Assembly: GCA_037179385.1 (NCBI GenBank)
Contig: CM074189.1
Coordinates: 23,559,648 to 23,623,647, forward strand
Source of the DNA: Holothuria scabra
Lineage: Eukaryota > Echinodermata > Holothuroidea > Aspidochirotida > Holothuriidae
DNA length: 64,000 nucleotides
Direction: 5' to 3'
Below, piece by piece: positions 11,671 to 24,637 of the stretch (the first letter of the stretch is position 1; every line of letters begins with the position of its first letter). The notes below the pieces were generated by a model. It searched no databases. It was not told the DNA's origin and worked only from the letters and a program-made list of their open reading frames with translations. The position numbers and the translations under genes are program-made.

Positions 11671-14600
11671 TCAGAATTTTTCCAGACCCTTGGACACCAT
11701 CATTGTAAGATTCTCATTGAGAGTTAGTTGGGTGGACACTAGCTGTGAGAGGTATGTGACCATCAACAGATCCTGCAGAAAAATAAAAGAAAACTTGGGA
11801 AGTTAATTTATTTTTCATTTCTTTCACCTACCCTCCAAATAGTTCCATAAAACCTTTATGAGCAAGGTAAAGAAACGTGAGAGGTGGATTTTGAGGTCTG
11901 ATGAAGTTTAAATACAAATCTATCAGTACATACAACCATTTCCCAGTTTGAGGGCACTGGATTTACAATTATCTCTCCCCACGGGATATGTTACAGGATG
12001 AGCTAACATGGTGCAGTTTGCTTTGAAATCTCAAGAAAAAGAAATTGGTCAGTTTGATAGGACTGAAAGAAACAAAATTCCCACGATTCTGTTAATATGA
12101 TAAAAAATTGCTAGTGCATCACTCATAGACACAGCAAATATAAACTGAGGCAATTAAATTCTATTATTCTAATGTCCACACAAGAGAAGAGGTGAACTAA
12201 TACCCACAATGACAAATGGGTGGAAACTTTCACACAAATTAACATGTTTTAAAACAAAATTCCTTCTTCTGCACAAGTCTCCTCTCCATACATAATACCA
12301 CCACCCACTTTGCTTAGCACTAAAAAGGCAGCTTTTCAACATCCCAACCAGTTTCATTTCTTCCAACCTAATACAATCTAGCTCCTCCCACAGCTGTCAG
12401 AAACTCATCCACATTCACACAATCTCAGTTTATTGTTTCAGAGTGTACCCTGGTGAGTATAAAAGGTCCTAATGTTCAATCAAAACAGTCTCTGTATGTC
12501 CTGTGCAATATGAGATACTATACATCTTTTTTAACTTCAAGTCAATCAAAGAGCTGTGCCAATTGAGAATTTCAGTAAAATAAAGAGTTTGGGGATAGGA
12601 ATGACTTCCTTTAATTAAGATTAGCTTCTGTGACCGACCAAGAATTTATTTCTTAACCTAACGCCTACGTCAAGGAATAATTCAGTATTCATAATCAGCA
12701 TAGCAATTTTGCTGTTTCTGGGCTTCTATATCACAAATTCAATAAAAACTGATAGCCTGTATATTGTATATGCCAATATGTTAAAAATTTGCTACACAAG
12801 TTTGCTTTTGTAGAGCAATTGGCCCATTTTGTGTAGCAAAATGCTATGCAATACTGGCTATATTATTCTATGCCCCATAACCCTTCCCCCCTCCCATCAT
12901 CAAATTCACAAAATTCATTACCTTCATACTATTGTTCAACATCTGGTCCAAGTCTTCTGGCTGAAGTTTTGGTACCTTAGCTACAAGATCCATTAAATAT
13001 CGTCCCACCTGGTTATCTGCTGGTATCCTTCCAGCCTGTGAAAAGACAAACTTTCATAATTACAAAACTGAACTCTCACTCCATTTTGACCAATATTTAA
13101 TGGATAGATGGGCCAGTAAGGTAAAGAAGGGAGGGGGCAACAGATGACTTTGAGGGAGGGGGAATGTAGTCAAAGGACTTGAGATGTAAGATCATGTTAG
13201 TCAAAGGCAAATTGAATTTTATGAGGAACCAAAAGTTTCTTCCAGGCGCTGCCCTATTTGACTTATGGTCTAAGGAGAGAATGTTTCACAACGTTTGTTC
13301 AAAAGATATAACCTTGCCAACTAGATTGCCATTTTCAAACAAAATGTTACTAAATGTATTTGCAAACACATTAACAAAGATTTTCAAAGCTGCATAATTG
13401 TTGATTCCTTTTAAACAGACTTAATGAACTTTTGTTAAACAATATTTCCCTCATGTAATCGTATCACAAATTGATCTCAAATGCAAAATTCTAAATTTCA
13501 ACAAATATTTTTTTGCCCACAGTAAGGGCATAAGCAGTGTCCCCTTAATTTTGAAACAACAGCTAAATCTCACAAATTCTTCCTAATTTCACTTCCAAAT
13601 ATCTTTCATTTTCTTTCAAACCTGAGTTAAACATTGCATATCCAAGGTAACAAAAGCAAATAATCCTACTAAATTTCACATTTCTGTTAGAAAAGTATCA
13701 TCACATGTTTGTAAGGAGTCATTCATGAAATTTGTACAGAGTACTACATTAATCCAAATGGGATGACTGTATATTTCCTTCAATGTGTGGGCACAAAACC
13801 TGACAAGTCCTTACAGCACTCAAGATTACAATGCAATCTTGGCACTATCCTTTGAACTCTATTTCTCAAATACTTAGCACCAAGCAAGAAGGCTGAATCT
13901 TTTTGAGAGTTTAAGTATAACTAAACAGCCCGACAGGAAATGTGTTTGGTGTTCAGCATAAGCAATGGAGTAGGGAAAACAAGCCAGTGAGCTATAAGTG
14001 GAAAAAAGGCTGTAGGCCTACTTGGAAACCTTTCATCTTTATGTGCATATTCTCTGGAACCTGAATTGTGTCAAAATTAAGACAGTGACAAACTTAATTT
14101 AGGGGAAATTAACAAGTTGGTTTTTTCTTACTGAGGGCAATGAGACTGAAATCTGATTTAAAATCTGCTGGTCAGTCTAATACTACCTAAACACAGTATA
14201 AGACCACTGAACAAAGCAGTGATCATGCCTTATAAGTCACATTGTGCAAAATACTTATGGCGTTGTACGCTCTTATAGATGAATCCAGCAGCTAAGTGAT
14301 GCTAAGAAATTGCTTGGATCCATCAATCTTGGGATTACCTGGTGAGAGCTGTAGTAAGGATCTTAGAGAATGATTGATGATAAACTAAAGATTATGGGTA
14401 ACAAATGAGGGTACTTACAATCACATCATCAACATAGCTAATGACAACAGCGAGGAGTTCTTGAAGTTTAGAGGCGGCTTTACTGACATAGGACAGGTCA
14501 TCTATTAGTGATATGTTCCTCTGACCAGATGATTTGCCTCGTATCAAAGTATCCACTAAGGGGAAAAAAAAAAAATCAATTTTATTGATATTATTCAGGG

Positions 14601-17600
14601 TTCGAGGGGAAACTATTTCATTATTTCACATCTATTAACACTTGTTTAGTTAAAATGAAGTTTAGCAGAGGTGGACACTCCTGAGATTGTAAATGGATGA
14701 AATACACCATTTACAGTGTTCCAGCTGGAACCAAATATCAGAGATGTAAGCAAAGTAGAGTGGAATTCCTGAAACTGTATTATTCAGGATTGTTAGCCCA
14801 GAAAAGGGGAGGGCCACCCTTTCAGAAACTTCCAGGTGAAAAATTGATATCTTTTCCTCTTTACCAAGTATGTTTATGCAGTAAAAATTACCCTACATTT
14901 ATGTGAAAGATTCCAATAACCCTGAAAATGTTACCAACCCTCAACCAAGTGCAAAGACCATGGCAAACTTTCTTGTCTATCAGAAAATTTTCCTTAAAAC
15001 CTCCAATTTCTTGAAATCAGGGAATTTCCTGAACTCTCATATCTTTTAAATATATATAGTCTTGTTGCTAAGCTTAACTGCTTTAGAAGCCAACAGACGT
15101 CACTTTACCAAAGGCTCAGAGGCTGCAACTGCTGAACAACTAATCCTTCCAACTAACTAATGCTGTCTGCTTCATAATACAGGCTTCACCCTACATTCGA
15201 GTGATCTGCACATGTCATTATTGTAACTGACCAATACAGTGACTTAAATTTGATAAGCACAACTTAGACTCAAGTCAATCACAGCAAACTCATCTTGTAA
15301 TAAAATAATGCATACTTTATGATAAAAGAAATCCACCAGTCTTGAGCTCAGCATAGCTTACTTGTTTAACACTGGAGGATATTACTGGCTAGTGTTTAGA
15401 TTAGTGGTGGCACTAACTTTAGCAACTGTGTGTTATTAGGGCACTCAATTTACACGTCCTGCAAACAAAATGTTTGTCTGTAGGAAACTCCTGAAGTGAT
15501 ATGCAATCCAAAAAATTGCAGAATGGAGGAAAGTGAGGATTTGCCACATATTTTGAGTCATAATGACAATACTGATTTAGATAAAACAAAAATGCTCCTT
15601 ATAATACTTACATGCTACCCTTTCAGGTTCATGACATTGAATTTTTAGTGGAATTGGTACAAACACTGTACCCTGGGACCTTTCTGGAACACCCATATTT
15701 TGTCTGGAAGATGAAAAAATATTCCATGACACTGGTTTATACTACTTTTGTTTCACACATGACATGACATAGGTTAACTAAGAAGGTGTCTAAAGCCTTG
15801 AAGGTCATTAGATAAATTCATACTCATTCAGCTCTCAGTTTCATACAGCTCTTAAACATTGCTGAGATGTAAAATGTTGAAATTTAGGCAATAATGTGGA
15901 GACTAGATGGTGCACTAATTTCCAATGTCTTTTTGTAACAATCCACATTGACTATGTAGGATTAGTCAATGACAAATATTAACTACAGTATAAATACTAG
16001 TAACTCAAGACTCAACCACAGGAGGTGCTACACTTCGTCCTGGCTCTGCTCGTGGCTGGTTGACAGCAGATGAAAGTTTGGGGGTTCTCCGTTAAGTTAA
16101 TTTCTCTTTGGTAGTACTTAATACACTAACTAAACATTATACAAACTGGCACCTGTTCGTGCAAATATCAAACTACCCAATACAAAAACAAAAGTACTCT
16201 TTACTCTCTAGCAAGTACACAAGGCGGTCTGAGTGGCTGTGAAACTACCGCCCCCCAAAAAACCAACGACCTACTTGCAGTCAAATCTATCCACATAAAG
16301 AACTAGACAACTAATGCTTTCTGGAAAATCTACGAAGAATAATATTGAAGGAGAATTTCTAACTGGAACTCTTGTTGAGCTGTGCTATGTTGTTCCTCTG
16401 CTTGACGAGACATTTGTGTCATGCTACCCTAGAACTAATGCGAGAAGCATACAACACTAAAGCTATATAGAGGTGTACATACTTCAACTTTGCATAACAA
16501 TAGCACTAAAATTTCACAGTGAGTTGCAGTGTATTTACAGCAAATATATACAGCAGGTAAGCTCACAAAAACTTTTGTTTTAGTGCAATAGCGCCACTAC
16601 ATCTGCCTGTTTTTTAATTAAAATATTCTTCCCACAAGCAGATCAACTGGCTTAATTCCCACCAATCTCTCACTCATACCTCCAAAGGTCTATGACCATT
16701 TTTTTCTGCATAATTTACTAGTAATGGCATGATAAAAAATGCCCATGTCAAAATGATATTTGGAAAGGCCTCGTAATTCAGGAAATTACATATACTGGTC
16801 TCCTTTTCAAAATTTTCCTTTCTTTATTTACAACATTAGTACTCTCATGTGAGGGCTTAAATTGTTAAGGGTGCTCTCCAGTTTCCTTCAACAAAGCCCT
16901 GGCAGTTACATTATCCTCCTGAAAAAGTTACTGCAATTACTGTGGACCACAATGTACAACAAGAGCTTAGAAAGCAAACGGAGACCCGCTTCTGCCATAA
17001 ATCTAGCAGTCTAAAGGGAGAATGCAGTCATCCTAGTGTAGGAAACTATCCCATTTAATGAATGACTCCTAATAATTATGTGTCAATATTTTTCTAACTT
17101 ATTGGTAGAATTTAAGAGGAGACTGCTTTAATTACCCGATTTTTCACTGATATATCATTAAAGATACCTAGAAGGGAAATAGGAGGAACATATGCTGGTT
17201 TCTTTTTCGACATTTTCCTCACTTTATTTACAACAAAAGAAATCTCATATGAGAGCTTAACTTGTTGAGGGCACTCTCCAATTTCCTTCAAGAAAGCAAG
17301 GAAGCCACGGCAGTTACATTATCCTCCTGAAAAAGTTACTACAACTGTACTGAACCACAATCTACAACAAGGGCTACGAAGGCAAACCGAGAGTCATCTC
17401 CTCCCATAGACCTAGCAGTTTTAATGGAGAATGTGTAGGAAACTGTAGGTAACCATCCTATTTAATGAATGACTCCTAATCATTGTGTGTCAATATTTCT
17501 CTCACTTAATTGTGAAATTTAACAGGAGTGTGCCTCAATCTGACAATTTTGCCCTGAAACATCATGAAAGACACTTAGAAGAGAAATAGGAGAGACATTG

Positions 17601-20600
17601 TGAAATAAACCTTTTGTTTGAGAAATGAGTCTGGGGCAATTTCTTTTGCCCTTCGAATATGTTTTGGAGTGACTTTGTGGTAACATCATATATGCTGCTT
17701 ACAGCATAATTAGAGTTGAAACTGTAAGGAACAAGGCACAAAATATCCGGGTTCGCATCCCAAATTGCGACCCAAGAAATTCTAGTTGCGAAGCAATTCT
17801 GATTTTGCTTCACAAATACTGGGAATCAATATTTTTTAAGCTCTACCTCAGTTGTAACTATGGTGATGATCACAGCATGTAAATATCCGTATTTTAAGAA
17901 GTCAAATCCATATTTCTATTAAAAAGAAGCCAAATAGTACATGTGATTTGAAATTACTAAATGTTTGATTTCAATAGTTGCTAATCAAGATTGAGTAACT
18001 GCTAATCAATGCAAAGATTGATCAGCAATTACTGCTAACCAGTTATCTTTCACTATTTCATCCCCTGAAGGAAGAATATGAATTTGTCTTTAAGATTTCT
18101 ATAAATTGCTGAAGCATGTACTGTACTGACCTGACCCACACTGTCATACTCATGCGAAGGTTCTCCACCGTTGTGTCGACTGTGATATGTACAGGATTGA
18201 AACACTCCTTAGAATAGTAATCGTGTATAAGAACAGAATGATCTGTGATTTCTGGACCTGTTGCATACCTTTGAAGAGAATTTAAGACATCACACAATAA
18301 GCAATGTATGTGTTGAGGCAACATTTGCACTAAGGCATGGGAATTCAAGATTAACTGTGTTCCCTCCCTTACATTTTTAACTCCCCCCCCCCCCCACACC
18401 AAAAACAAAAGGAAAAAACTCTGAAAGGGGAAGCATCCCCCTCACACTTTGTGGTGCTAGTGTAGACACTGCAGTGAGGAATATAAAGATTGCCCTTAAT
18501 AAAACCTTTTCAGTTTTTACTCTCAAACCAGATACTGTAAAAGTTAAACTTCTGCTTCAACCTCCAAAAGGCAACAACAGTAATTAAACAATAGCTTGAT
18601 CAATCCCTGAAGGAAGTTTCCTACTTTATTGCAAATTTTTATATTGTTTTGTTTGTAATTGTTTTTTCTTTTTTGGGGGGGAAGGGGGGGGGGAGGGGTG
18701 AAAATTTTAATTAGATGAGAATGACCTTTGACTTAAGTCATGTTAATGGTATGCGATCTGCAATGCTGACATCTAACAGCCTAAAAAATAGTGTAGGAAT
18801 GTAAGCAAATTACATTTTTTGCTTTTTGTGATATAATGCGGTTTTTCAGCAAATTTGAACAAGTTATGTTTTTGGCATGCATCATGAAATTATTAATCTT
18901 TAAGCAAACATTTACATTAGGGTTCATACCCATTCAAATGACAAAATTCTATGATTCTTCCATGACTTTAAAGGATTTTGGTTGATATTACCAGGATCTT
19001 TTAAAACAACAGCCAGATCCCATTTTCACATTTCTTTCCCCAAAATTATCAGTGATGTACTGGAGACCAAATTTGGACTTGTTAAATTCAGACTATGAAG
19101 GACTCAGCAAGAGGCTGATTTTCCCCATTGAGAAAGTAAAGGGACTTAAGTCAGAGTCCAGTCTCAAGTCCTCAGAAATTGAACTTGTCAGACTTGTGAC
19201 TCCAGGCCTCTGGACTTAACTATATCGTTAAAAAAAATGTACATGAAATTTGATAAAATCAGAAGAATAAGGCTATGTCCTAAAATTCCCTGACTTTCCA
19301 GGGCCTTTTCAAAATTGCTCCTTTTCTCTGACTTTCCATCAACAGGCTACATAGTCCTGGCACTCCTGGGGGGAAGGGGAGGGACTCTTCTCTTTCTCTG
19401 TAAATGTTCATACACTCCCGAAAGCAATAAGTTTTATGCAAGGACTAATGTTACTTTTCCCAACCTATTGCTTGGCAATTTTCTGATCATATTTATTAAT
19501 TACTGTATTTTAATATTCTGTTTCAAAAAATCTGAGCAATATGATTTTCCTAAATTTCATAGCTCAGAAAAATGGAACAATTTCACTCAAAACAAAATAA
19601 TTGTAGGCAAGTATGAAAGAGTAATTCCAAAAATTGCGTCTTCATATGATTTAAGTATAAAAACAAAATATTTCTCCCCACTAACTTACCAGCCAACTAT
19701 TGTTTCCACTGGGTTAACTTTTCTGTGAAGTTCGTACATATTCTTAGCAAATTCCATATCTACAGCAACCTGTTGACCAAGATATATCAAATTTATGATA
19801 TTTAACAAATTAAAAATATCTGTACCACCTGTAAACATGAAAATAATATGTTTAGTGATGTTAAGCGATCCTGAAGGTCCAGGGTTTGATCCCCTGGTCA
19901 TACCAACAACTCTGAAAATGGAATCTACTAGGACTGTAAACATTTAGTAAAATAACTAAATGTTTAACCTCAAAAATTGGCAATCGTTTAGCGATTAATT
20001 GCGATTACCTTAAATCACAAAAAAAAAAAAAATAATTTCAGTACAAAGTGGTTGATTCTGATGGTAGGCCTAATTTGCAAAAATAGTAATACTGTAGTTG
20101 TTATTTTGCATGTTAAAATCAAGTTATTCTGAAACTTTGAAGCCTACAAGGCTCAAACATGCCCAGAATGTTCCATTTAACAAAAACTAGGGATGAAGTA
20201 CTGTATCTTCCATCATCAGAGTATATAGATGGATAAAAAAAACTGTCAAAAACAGGTTTTGTGATTAATCGCTTGTAGCTTTGTACTAAATGTTTATTCC
20301 TCATGCAATTGTACTGTACAATGGTCAGCAAATAAACTACATATAACAGGCCATGAATTTTGAGGTGTGCGAGTGCGATCAGGCATCATCACTCCCCGAA
20401 AATCAATCTGAAGAGTATGATGTTTTGCACACCTAGATGACGATTTGGAGCTTCTATTCTATTCAAGTTTAATAAAGCAGTGCACACCTACCACACTCCT
20501 TAATTTTCTAAGGAGTGTGATTTGTCAGCACAAATGAAGAATCTAAAATTCATGGCCTAACATTATAAAAAGGAATTTGGTGTCCCAAAACTGCCAGGAA

Positions 20601-23600
20601 ATAAGCTGACTAAAACTCCAACAAAACAAATCCAACCAAGTCAAATGAAATATAACACTTAATCTTGGATGAACTGCTGCTAAAATATCAAATAACTACA
20701 TTGATTTCACTTTTTGAAACCAAGCATACAGGAATATTTCAAAATAGTATCAGTGATTAAATAATATATTGCTATGTTCAACATCAGGCCTTGAATTGTG
20801 AGTAATAAGAGTGCAATCACACCACCAACTTGCCTCAAATCACTTTGAGGAGTGTGGTTTCTTTGCACACCCAGATACAGAATGAAAACACATGAGCAGA
20901 AATGGATCAGTTTTCTAAAACAACAAACCTACCACACTTTGCAGCACATATGGAAAATGTAAAGCAAGGCATGCAAAAGCCCATTTTCCAAGAAATGAGT
21001 TTCTCATGCAGAAATTTTTTTGTTAGTTTTATATTCCACGTGCACTGTAACCAAGAAGTCTAACCTTACGGCCACATCCTACATCTATGAGTAAACACGT
21101 AACATTACAGGGCAACTGATGCCAATAGTTGGGGTAACAACCAGGGTGAATGCCTTCCTAATACTCATGATGCTAACACTTGAACATTGTGTATAGGACA
21201 GGCAGAGTTTACGCAAGAGAGCCAGAGAGGGGGGTTTTGCCCCCCCCCTTCCCAGAAGAAGATTTTTATATTGTTTGGCATATGTAGATAAAAAATGTAT
21301 TAATTAAGGCAAATCCTGGATAAGGAGAGGAGAAGGTGGCATTGGTTGTAAATTACCTCATCTTCTGATTCATTGTGAGGAACACAGAAACAATTGGATA
21401 CTTCAATTACTCCATGGATGTTTGTACCTGTAGAATGAGAAAAATGGTAATTCATAAACAACTCTTTTGATTTCCTGCATTCTGATTGGCCAAAACATTT
21501 GAGACATGTCTCAAATTGCATTTAAGACTGGTTTCTTGACAGGAGAATTAGAACACTGTGCTTTACACGCACATGATTTGAGAGCATACTACATTTCCTT
21601 TGTGTTTATCGGTGCTTTCTTCATACTAACAAGCCTTCAATTTAACGATGACAATGACGGCCAATGCCATCGTACATTTCTTTTTTGCCCTGATGCCCTG
21701 GTAAAATGGTTAAAATTCACAGCCAAAGTTGCCATTGTGCCTTCTGCAAATGGCTGCAGTGCCCTCAAACTTCATCGAGAAGTTCTAACTTATCACTAAA
21801 ATACAAGTAGTACATGTTTGGTGAACAAACATAGAAACTCAAAACTCCTAAAACTTGGCACTTCCTACATAAAAAATTCTACTTTCTAAATTTTTTTTAA
21901 CAATGAGACATATGCCTTGCAATACAGCATTATTCAAGCTGAAGCTACATAGCCTGCTCAGCATTTGCATACCAAAATACAACAGCAAGTCTTTGTAAAA
22001 AGCAAATGGCCAATCACAACTTGTGATACGGTCAATGGAAGTTTAGTGTGTAAAAATCCCCCAGTGAGGTCAAGTTACGTTGATCATGTGTATACTGTAC
22101 TGCACTGTGGTGGAAGACTTTTGTTTCTTTTGCTACATGTGTGGATACTGACTGTGGTTTTAATTTGTTTCATTTTGGTCCAGGCCCGGTTAGGTTCGTT
22201 TGTTTCTCAGGGTCTGTTTATACATACTTAAAAGCTCACATGCTACACACACTGCTGTTTTACGTTATTTCGGTAAGCAATGCAATTCATTCTATTTTGT
22301 ATGGTGCAAATTATTTTGCAAATAGTATTTAGACAAAATCAGCCTGTAACTGAAGTTGAGTCTTTCAAAATGTGCTTATGACCTGTGCACCTCCAATCTG
22401 AAATTGATATCAAGTACAGGGACAAGAGAGTTATATCCAAGCCCTTTGAGTCTAACTAAGATTGCACAGTGTAAGTTCTTCAACTGCGAACCATCTGAAT
22501 CTGAGAGGCAATCAGTGCATCTCAGACCCAGGAGCTTGGGTTAGAAAATCTCTTGAGTTGGTGTTTGCTACATTTGTTATGTTTAGAAATTGCTGTCGTG
22601 CCCTTATCGAAATTTGAAAATGGCCAAAATGCCCTGACTTATTACCTTGATGCCCTCAAAAATGGAGAGTAAATGAAGGCCAAATGGCCTTGCCCCTTGA
22701 GATCTAAAGTTTGAGGCCTGGTTAGGCCTAACGCATTAAATTTATTTGTTAATACTGTACTGAATTTTGTTAGAGGTAACTTAGCAAAATTTTGTTGACT
22801 GATTTGCCAAAATGTGCCACCATTTTGCATGTAGACAATTCTAAAATTTTCTGAAAGGGGAGGGAGAGCACCCCCTCCCTTTACACCCCTCCCCCAGGTC
22901 GACAGTCCACCCACGGACAGATCAGTTGGACCCCCATGGTATAGCCTCTTGAAATGAAACTTGGGAGCTAGGCCTATATAAAAGATGTGAAAATATCTGC
23001 AGCTTTCTCCCCCTTTTCTTTTGGCTTGGGTTGTTTGCTTCCATCTGAAGAAATGGAACATGATGTCATAAAAGAGCCCTAACTATGTTGGGAGAATTAA
23101 AATGTGATCTGTAAAACATGCAGAAATGTCGTAGGTGGTTGGAATACCCTACCTAGGGTGCGTTTGGGTATTGTCGGACAGTTGACGGTTTTATCTCTAT
23201 AGCTTCCAACACACTTGCACTACACTGATGCTAACCTGATACATCGACAGGCACAACTGTACTAATGTGCCCCAGATATGTATTGGATCTACGCATACGT
23301 ACAGAGAACTAACACAGCACTTAGAAAATGTTATGTGTGTGTTGGGTATTGTCAGACACTATCGGGTGTTCTCGGACGCTTTACAATTTCAATAATATTA
23401 TTACTAAATATCAGAAAATACACATCAAATGATAGAGAAATTATCCATTTAATCTTTGTTAAATGTCCCAACATAAAATTTAGTCTGAAAAAATTGAGTT
23501 AAGTTTTCTTAAGAACCATTTCATATTGTCATTCTTTTCCACTACGCATACACACATAGGCATACGTATGCGTACATATTAGTGTGGACATGTATGTAGG

Positions 23601-24634
23601 TTTGAGTACAGTACTGTCCGAAAACACCCAACAGAGACAGCACTTGTTGAACTGTGCTGTAAAACCATGTGAAGGCATATAGCACAGTATTGTATTTACT
23701 AACTTTTTAACGAAACTTGTGGCAATCAAAAAAACCATATTTTTCATAACATGAATTTTTCTACAAAAATTTACAGCCCAGCATGAAAATTTCCAAGGTG
23801 TTGCACACTTGGAAATGTGCCAAGGAATTTTCAAACTGAAATTTATTGCTGCAATTAGGTTCCATTTTTTTGAAAATGAGAAGGCTTCATGTGCTACAGA
23901 TGCGACTGTGCAGACTGCATACAGATATCTATGAAACAACTGTGTGGTGTGAAAAATCAATCAAACTATCATTAGCCAGTGACTTAATTTATCCGAGAAT
24001 ACCCAAAGTGACCTGAGGCTATACTGGGCCTAGGTTTAAAAACCCCTAATCTACCCTAAGTGGGTCAATTTCTGGTGATATGCATTGGTATATAGTCCTC
24101 TGCAGAGTTCTGAAAGGTTGGTATACTGGTTTTTCTGTGCATTTTTTCCATTTCTCTTTTGCATTCCGCCGAAACACACAAAAAGTTTACTGTCTGGAGC
24201 CAAAAAGACTAGCCTATGCAATATGGCAGTAGGCCCTAGGCCTAGATGGCTTATTGTCTTGAAGTTTATCAAATGCTCTGAATCAATATGGCAGTAAACC
24301 CAATTATCATTGTGGGGTAATGTCCATGATATTTAATTCAATACTCCCCTTAGCAAGGGTCACATATGTTTAAGTTAAAGCCTAATGTTAACGTTATTAT
24401 ATCAATATCATGATAGGGTGGGAACAGCAATGAATAAAACTTAAAAGGGGAGAAAGGGAAATGGGGAAAATTTTGTCACGTAGAGTTCAATTTTTGATAA
24501 GATTAAGACAGCTACTAACCCAAGAGCGTTCCAATTACGCGGGAATTTTCATCACTTCTCCTTTCGAAGGAATCGACAATACTGAACAAAACTACAGGAT
24601 GCACATGACATCTTAGTGGTGTGGCGGCCGCCAT
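11671..24634 (-). CDS. EIF3F: Eukaryotic translation initiation factor 3 subunit F
   Basis: Eight minus-strand exons join in phase: 24634-24520, 21427-21357, 19769-19690, 18268-18131, 15703-15612, 14555-14419, 13035-12922 and 11772-11671 (TGA). They encode 282 residues, shorter than human (357) because the Ala/Pro-rich N-terminal extension of vertebrates is absent. The MPN domain spans about residues 8-140. It contains the very conserved stretches [22 protein letters not shown] and [13 protein letters not shown]. The JAMM zinc-binding HxH is not present at the usual place, as expected for this MPN-minus subunit. The C-terminal helical part ends with DLLMVTYL and LNENL, as in the human protein. 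The product is a core subunit of eIF3, which assembles the 43S/48S initiation complex on the 40S ribosome. The start ATG sits in a good context and overlaps a YY1-like site. The gene is divergent from Flattop. Confidence 0.97.
12375..12585 (+). repeat. Degenerate copy of TTAA-MITE family A
   Basis: The internal order matches family A (see 39391-39685): CAGCTGTCAGAAACTCATCC, ACAATCTCAGTTTATTG, a region near CAATATGAGATACT, then CAATCAAAGAGCTG and CCAATTGAGAATTTC. Both termini are lost. Confidence 0.65.
13945..14015 (+). repeat. SINE fragment (body)
   Basis: The stretch contains CAGCATAAGCAATGGAGTAG, AAACAAGCCAGTGAGC and GGAAAAAAGGCTGTAGG, which matches the body of the SINE at 5884-6080. The tRNA head is absent. 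It lies in EIF3F intron 6, between exons 7 and 6. Confidence 0.7.
16791..17598. repeat. Direct tandem duplication, 400-bp period
   Basis: Copy 1 (16791-17190) and copy 2 (17191-17598) share TTACATTATCCTCCTGAAAA, AATGAATGACTCCTAAT, TTTATTTACAAC and many other blocks in the same order. Substitutions and small indels are spread throughout, so the duplication is not recent. It lies within EIF3F intron 4, between exons 5 and 4. Confidence 0.8.
18930..19310 (-). repeat. Dispersed repeat of the TTTCCATGACTTT type
   Basis: The region shares segments such as ATTCTTCCATGACTTT, TTACCAGGATCTTTTAAAA, CAGCCAGATCCCATTTTC and CCCTGACTTTCCAGGGCC with sequence at about 5505-5755, 8030-8155, 43195-43480 and 54735-55000. 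It looks like an old interspersed repeat. The boundaries are approximate. Confidence 0.5.
19866..19928 (+). repeat. SINE fragment (tRNA-like head)
   Basis: The B-box-like GGGTTTGATCCCC is followed by GGTCATACCAACAACTCTGA and GGAATCTACTA, as in the SINE at 5884-6080. It directly abuts the hAT-like MITE at 19929. Confidence 0.65.
19929..20311 (-). mobile_element. hAT-like MITE, second copy, one end truncated
   Basis: Reverse-oriented copy of the element at 8301-8690. It shares AAATAACTAAATGTTTAACC, ATCGTTTAGCGATTAAT, CCAGAATGTTCCATTTAAC and GCTTTGTACTAAATGTTTAT. The terminal 40 bp at the right end are missing. It lies in EIF3F intron 2. Confidence 0.75.
20347..20560. mobile_element. MITE with GGCCATGAATTTT termini
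   Basis: The ends are inverted repeats: AGGCCATGAATTTT on the left and AAAATTCATGGCCT on the right. Inside, GCACACCTA and CACACTCC motifs pair across the centre. A diverged second copy lies at about 20786-20985. Both are in EIF3F intron 2. Confidence 0.7.
21428..24519 (-). other. EIF3F intron 1
   Basis: Apart from short C-rich runs near 21240 and 22860, the intron contains an imperfect inverted arrangement at about 23155-23650 with GTCGGACAGT on one side and ACTGTCCGAAAACACCCAAC on the other. Open frames of about 140 codons at 22642-23061 and 23529-23960 (minus) show no family resemblance, so I do not call genes. Confidence 0.5.
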
Positions 24635-24637
24635 TTT
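24627..24637 (-). promoter_or_regulatory. YY1-like motif overlapping the EIF3F start codon
   Basis: On the minus strand the bases read AAAATGGCGGC, which fits the YY1 consensus AANATGGCGGC, and the ATG of this motif is the EIF3F start codon. YY1 sites of this form occur just downstream of the transcription start in many housekeeping and translation genes, where they direct initiation. The match is seen directly; binding is inferred. The GC-rich Ala-Ala codons of EIF3F could also create it by chance. Confidence 0.45.

Noticed and set aside
19315..19728. Plus-strand open frame of 137 codons
   Set aside because: It overlaps EIF3F exon 3 on the opposite strand and shows no domain; a chance frame.
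22642..23061. Minus-strand open frame of 139 codons in EIF3F intron 1
   Set aside because: It is built partly on C-rich and G-rich runs, has no recognisable domain, and lacks splice context linking it to other exons.
23529..23960. Minus-strand open frame of 143 codons in EIF3F intron 1
   Set aside because: Cys/Phe/Lys-rich composition from AT-rich DNA, with duplicated short segments and no family match.
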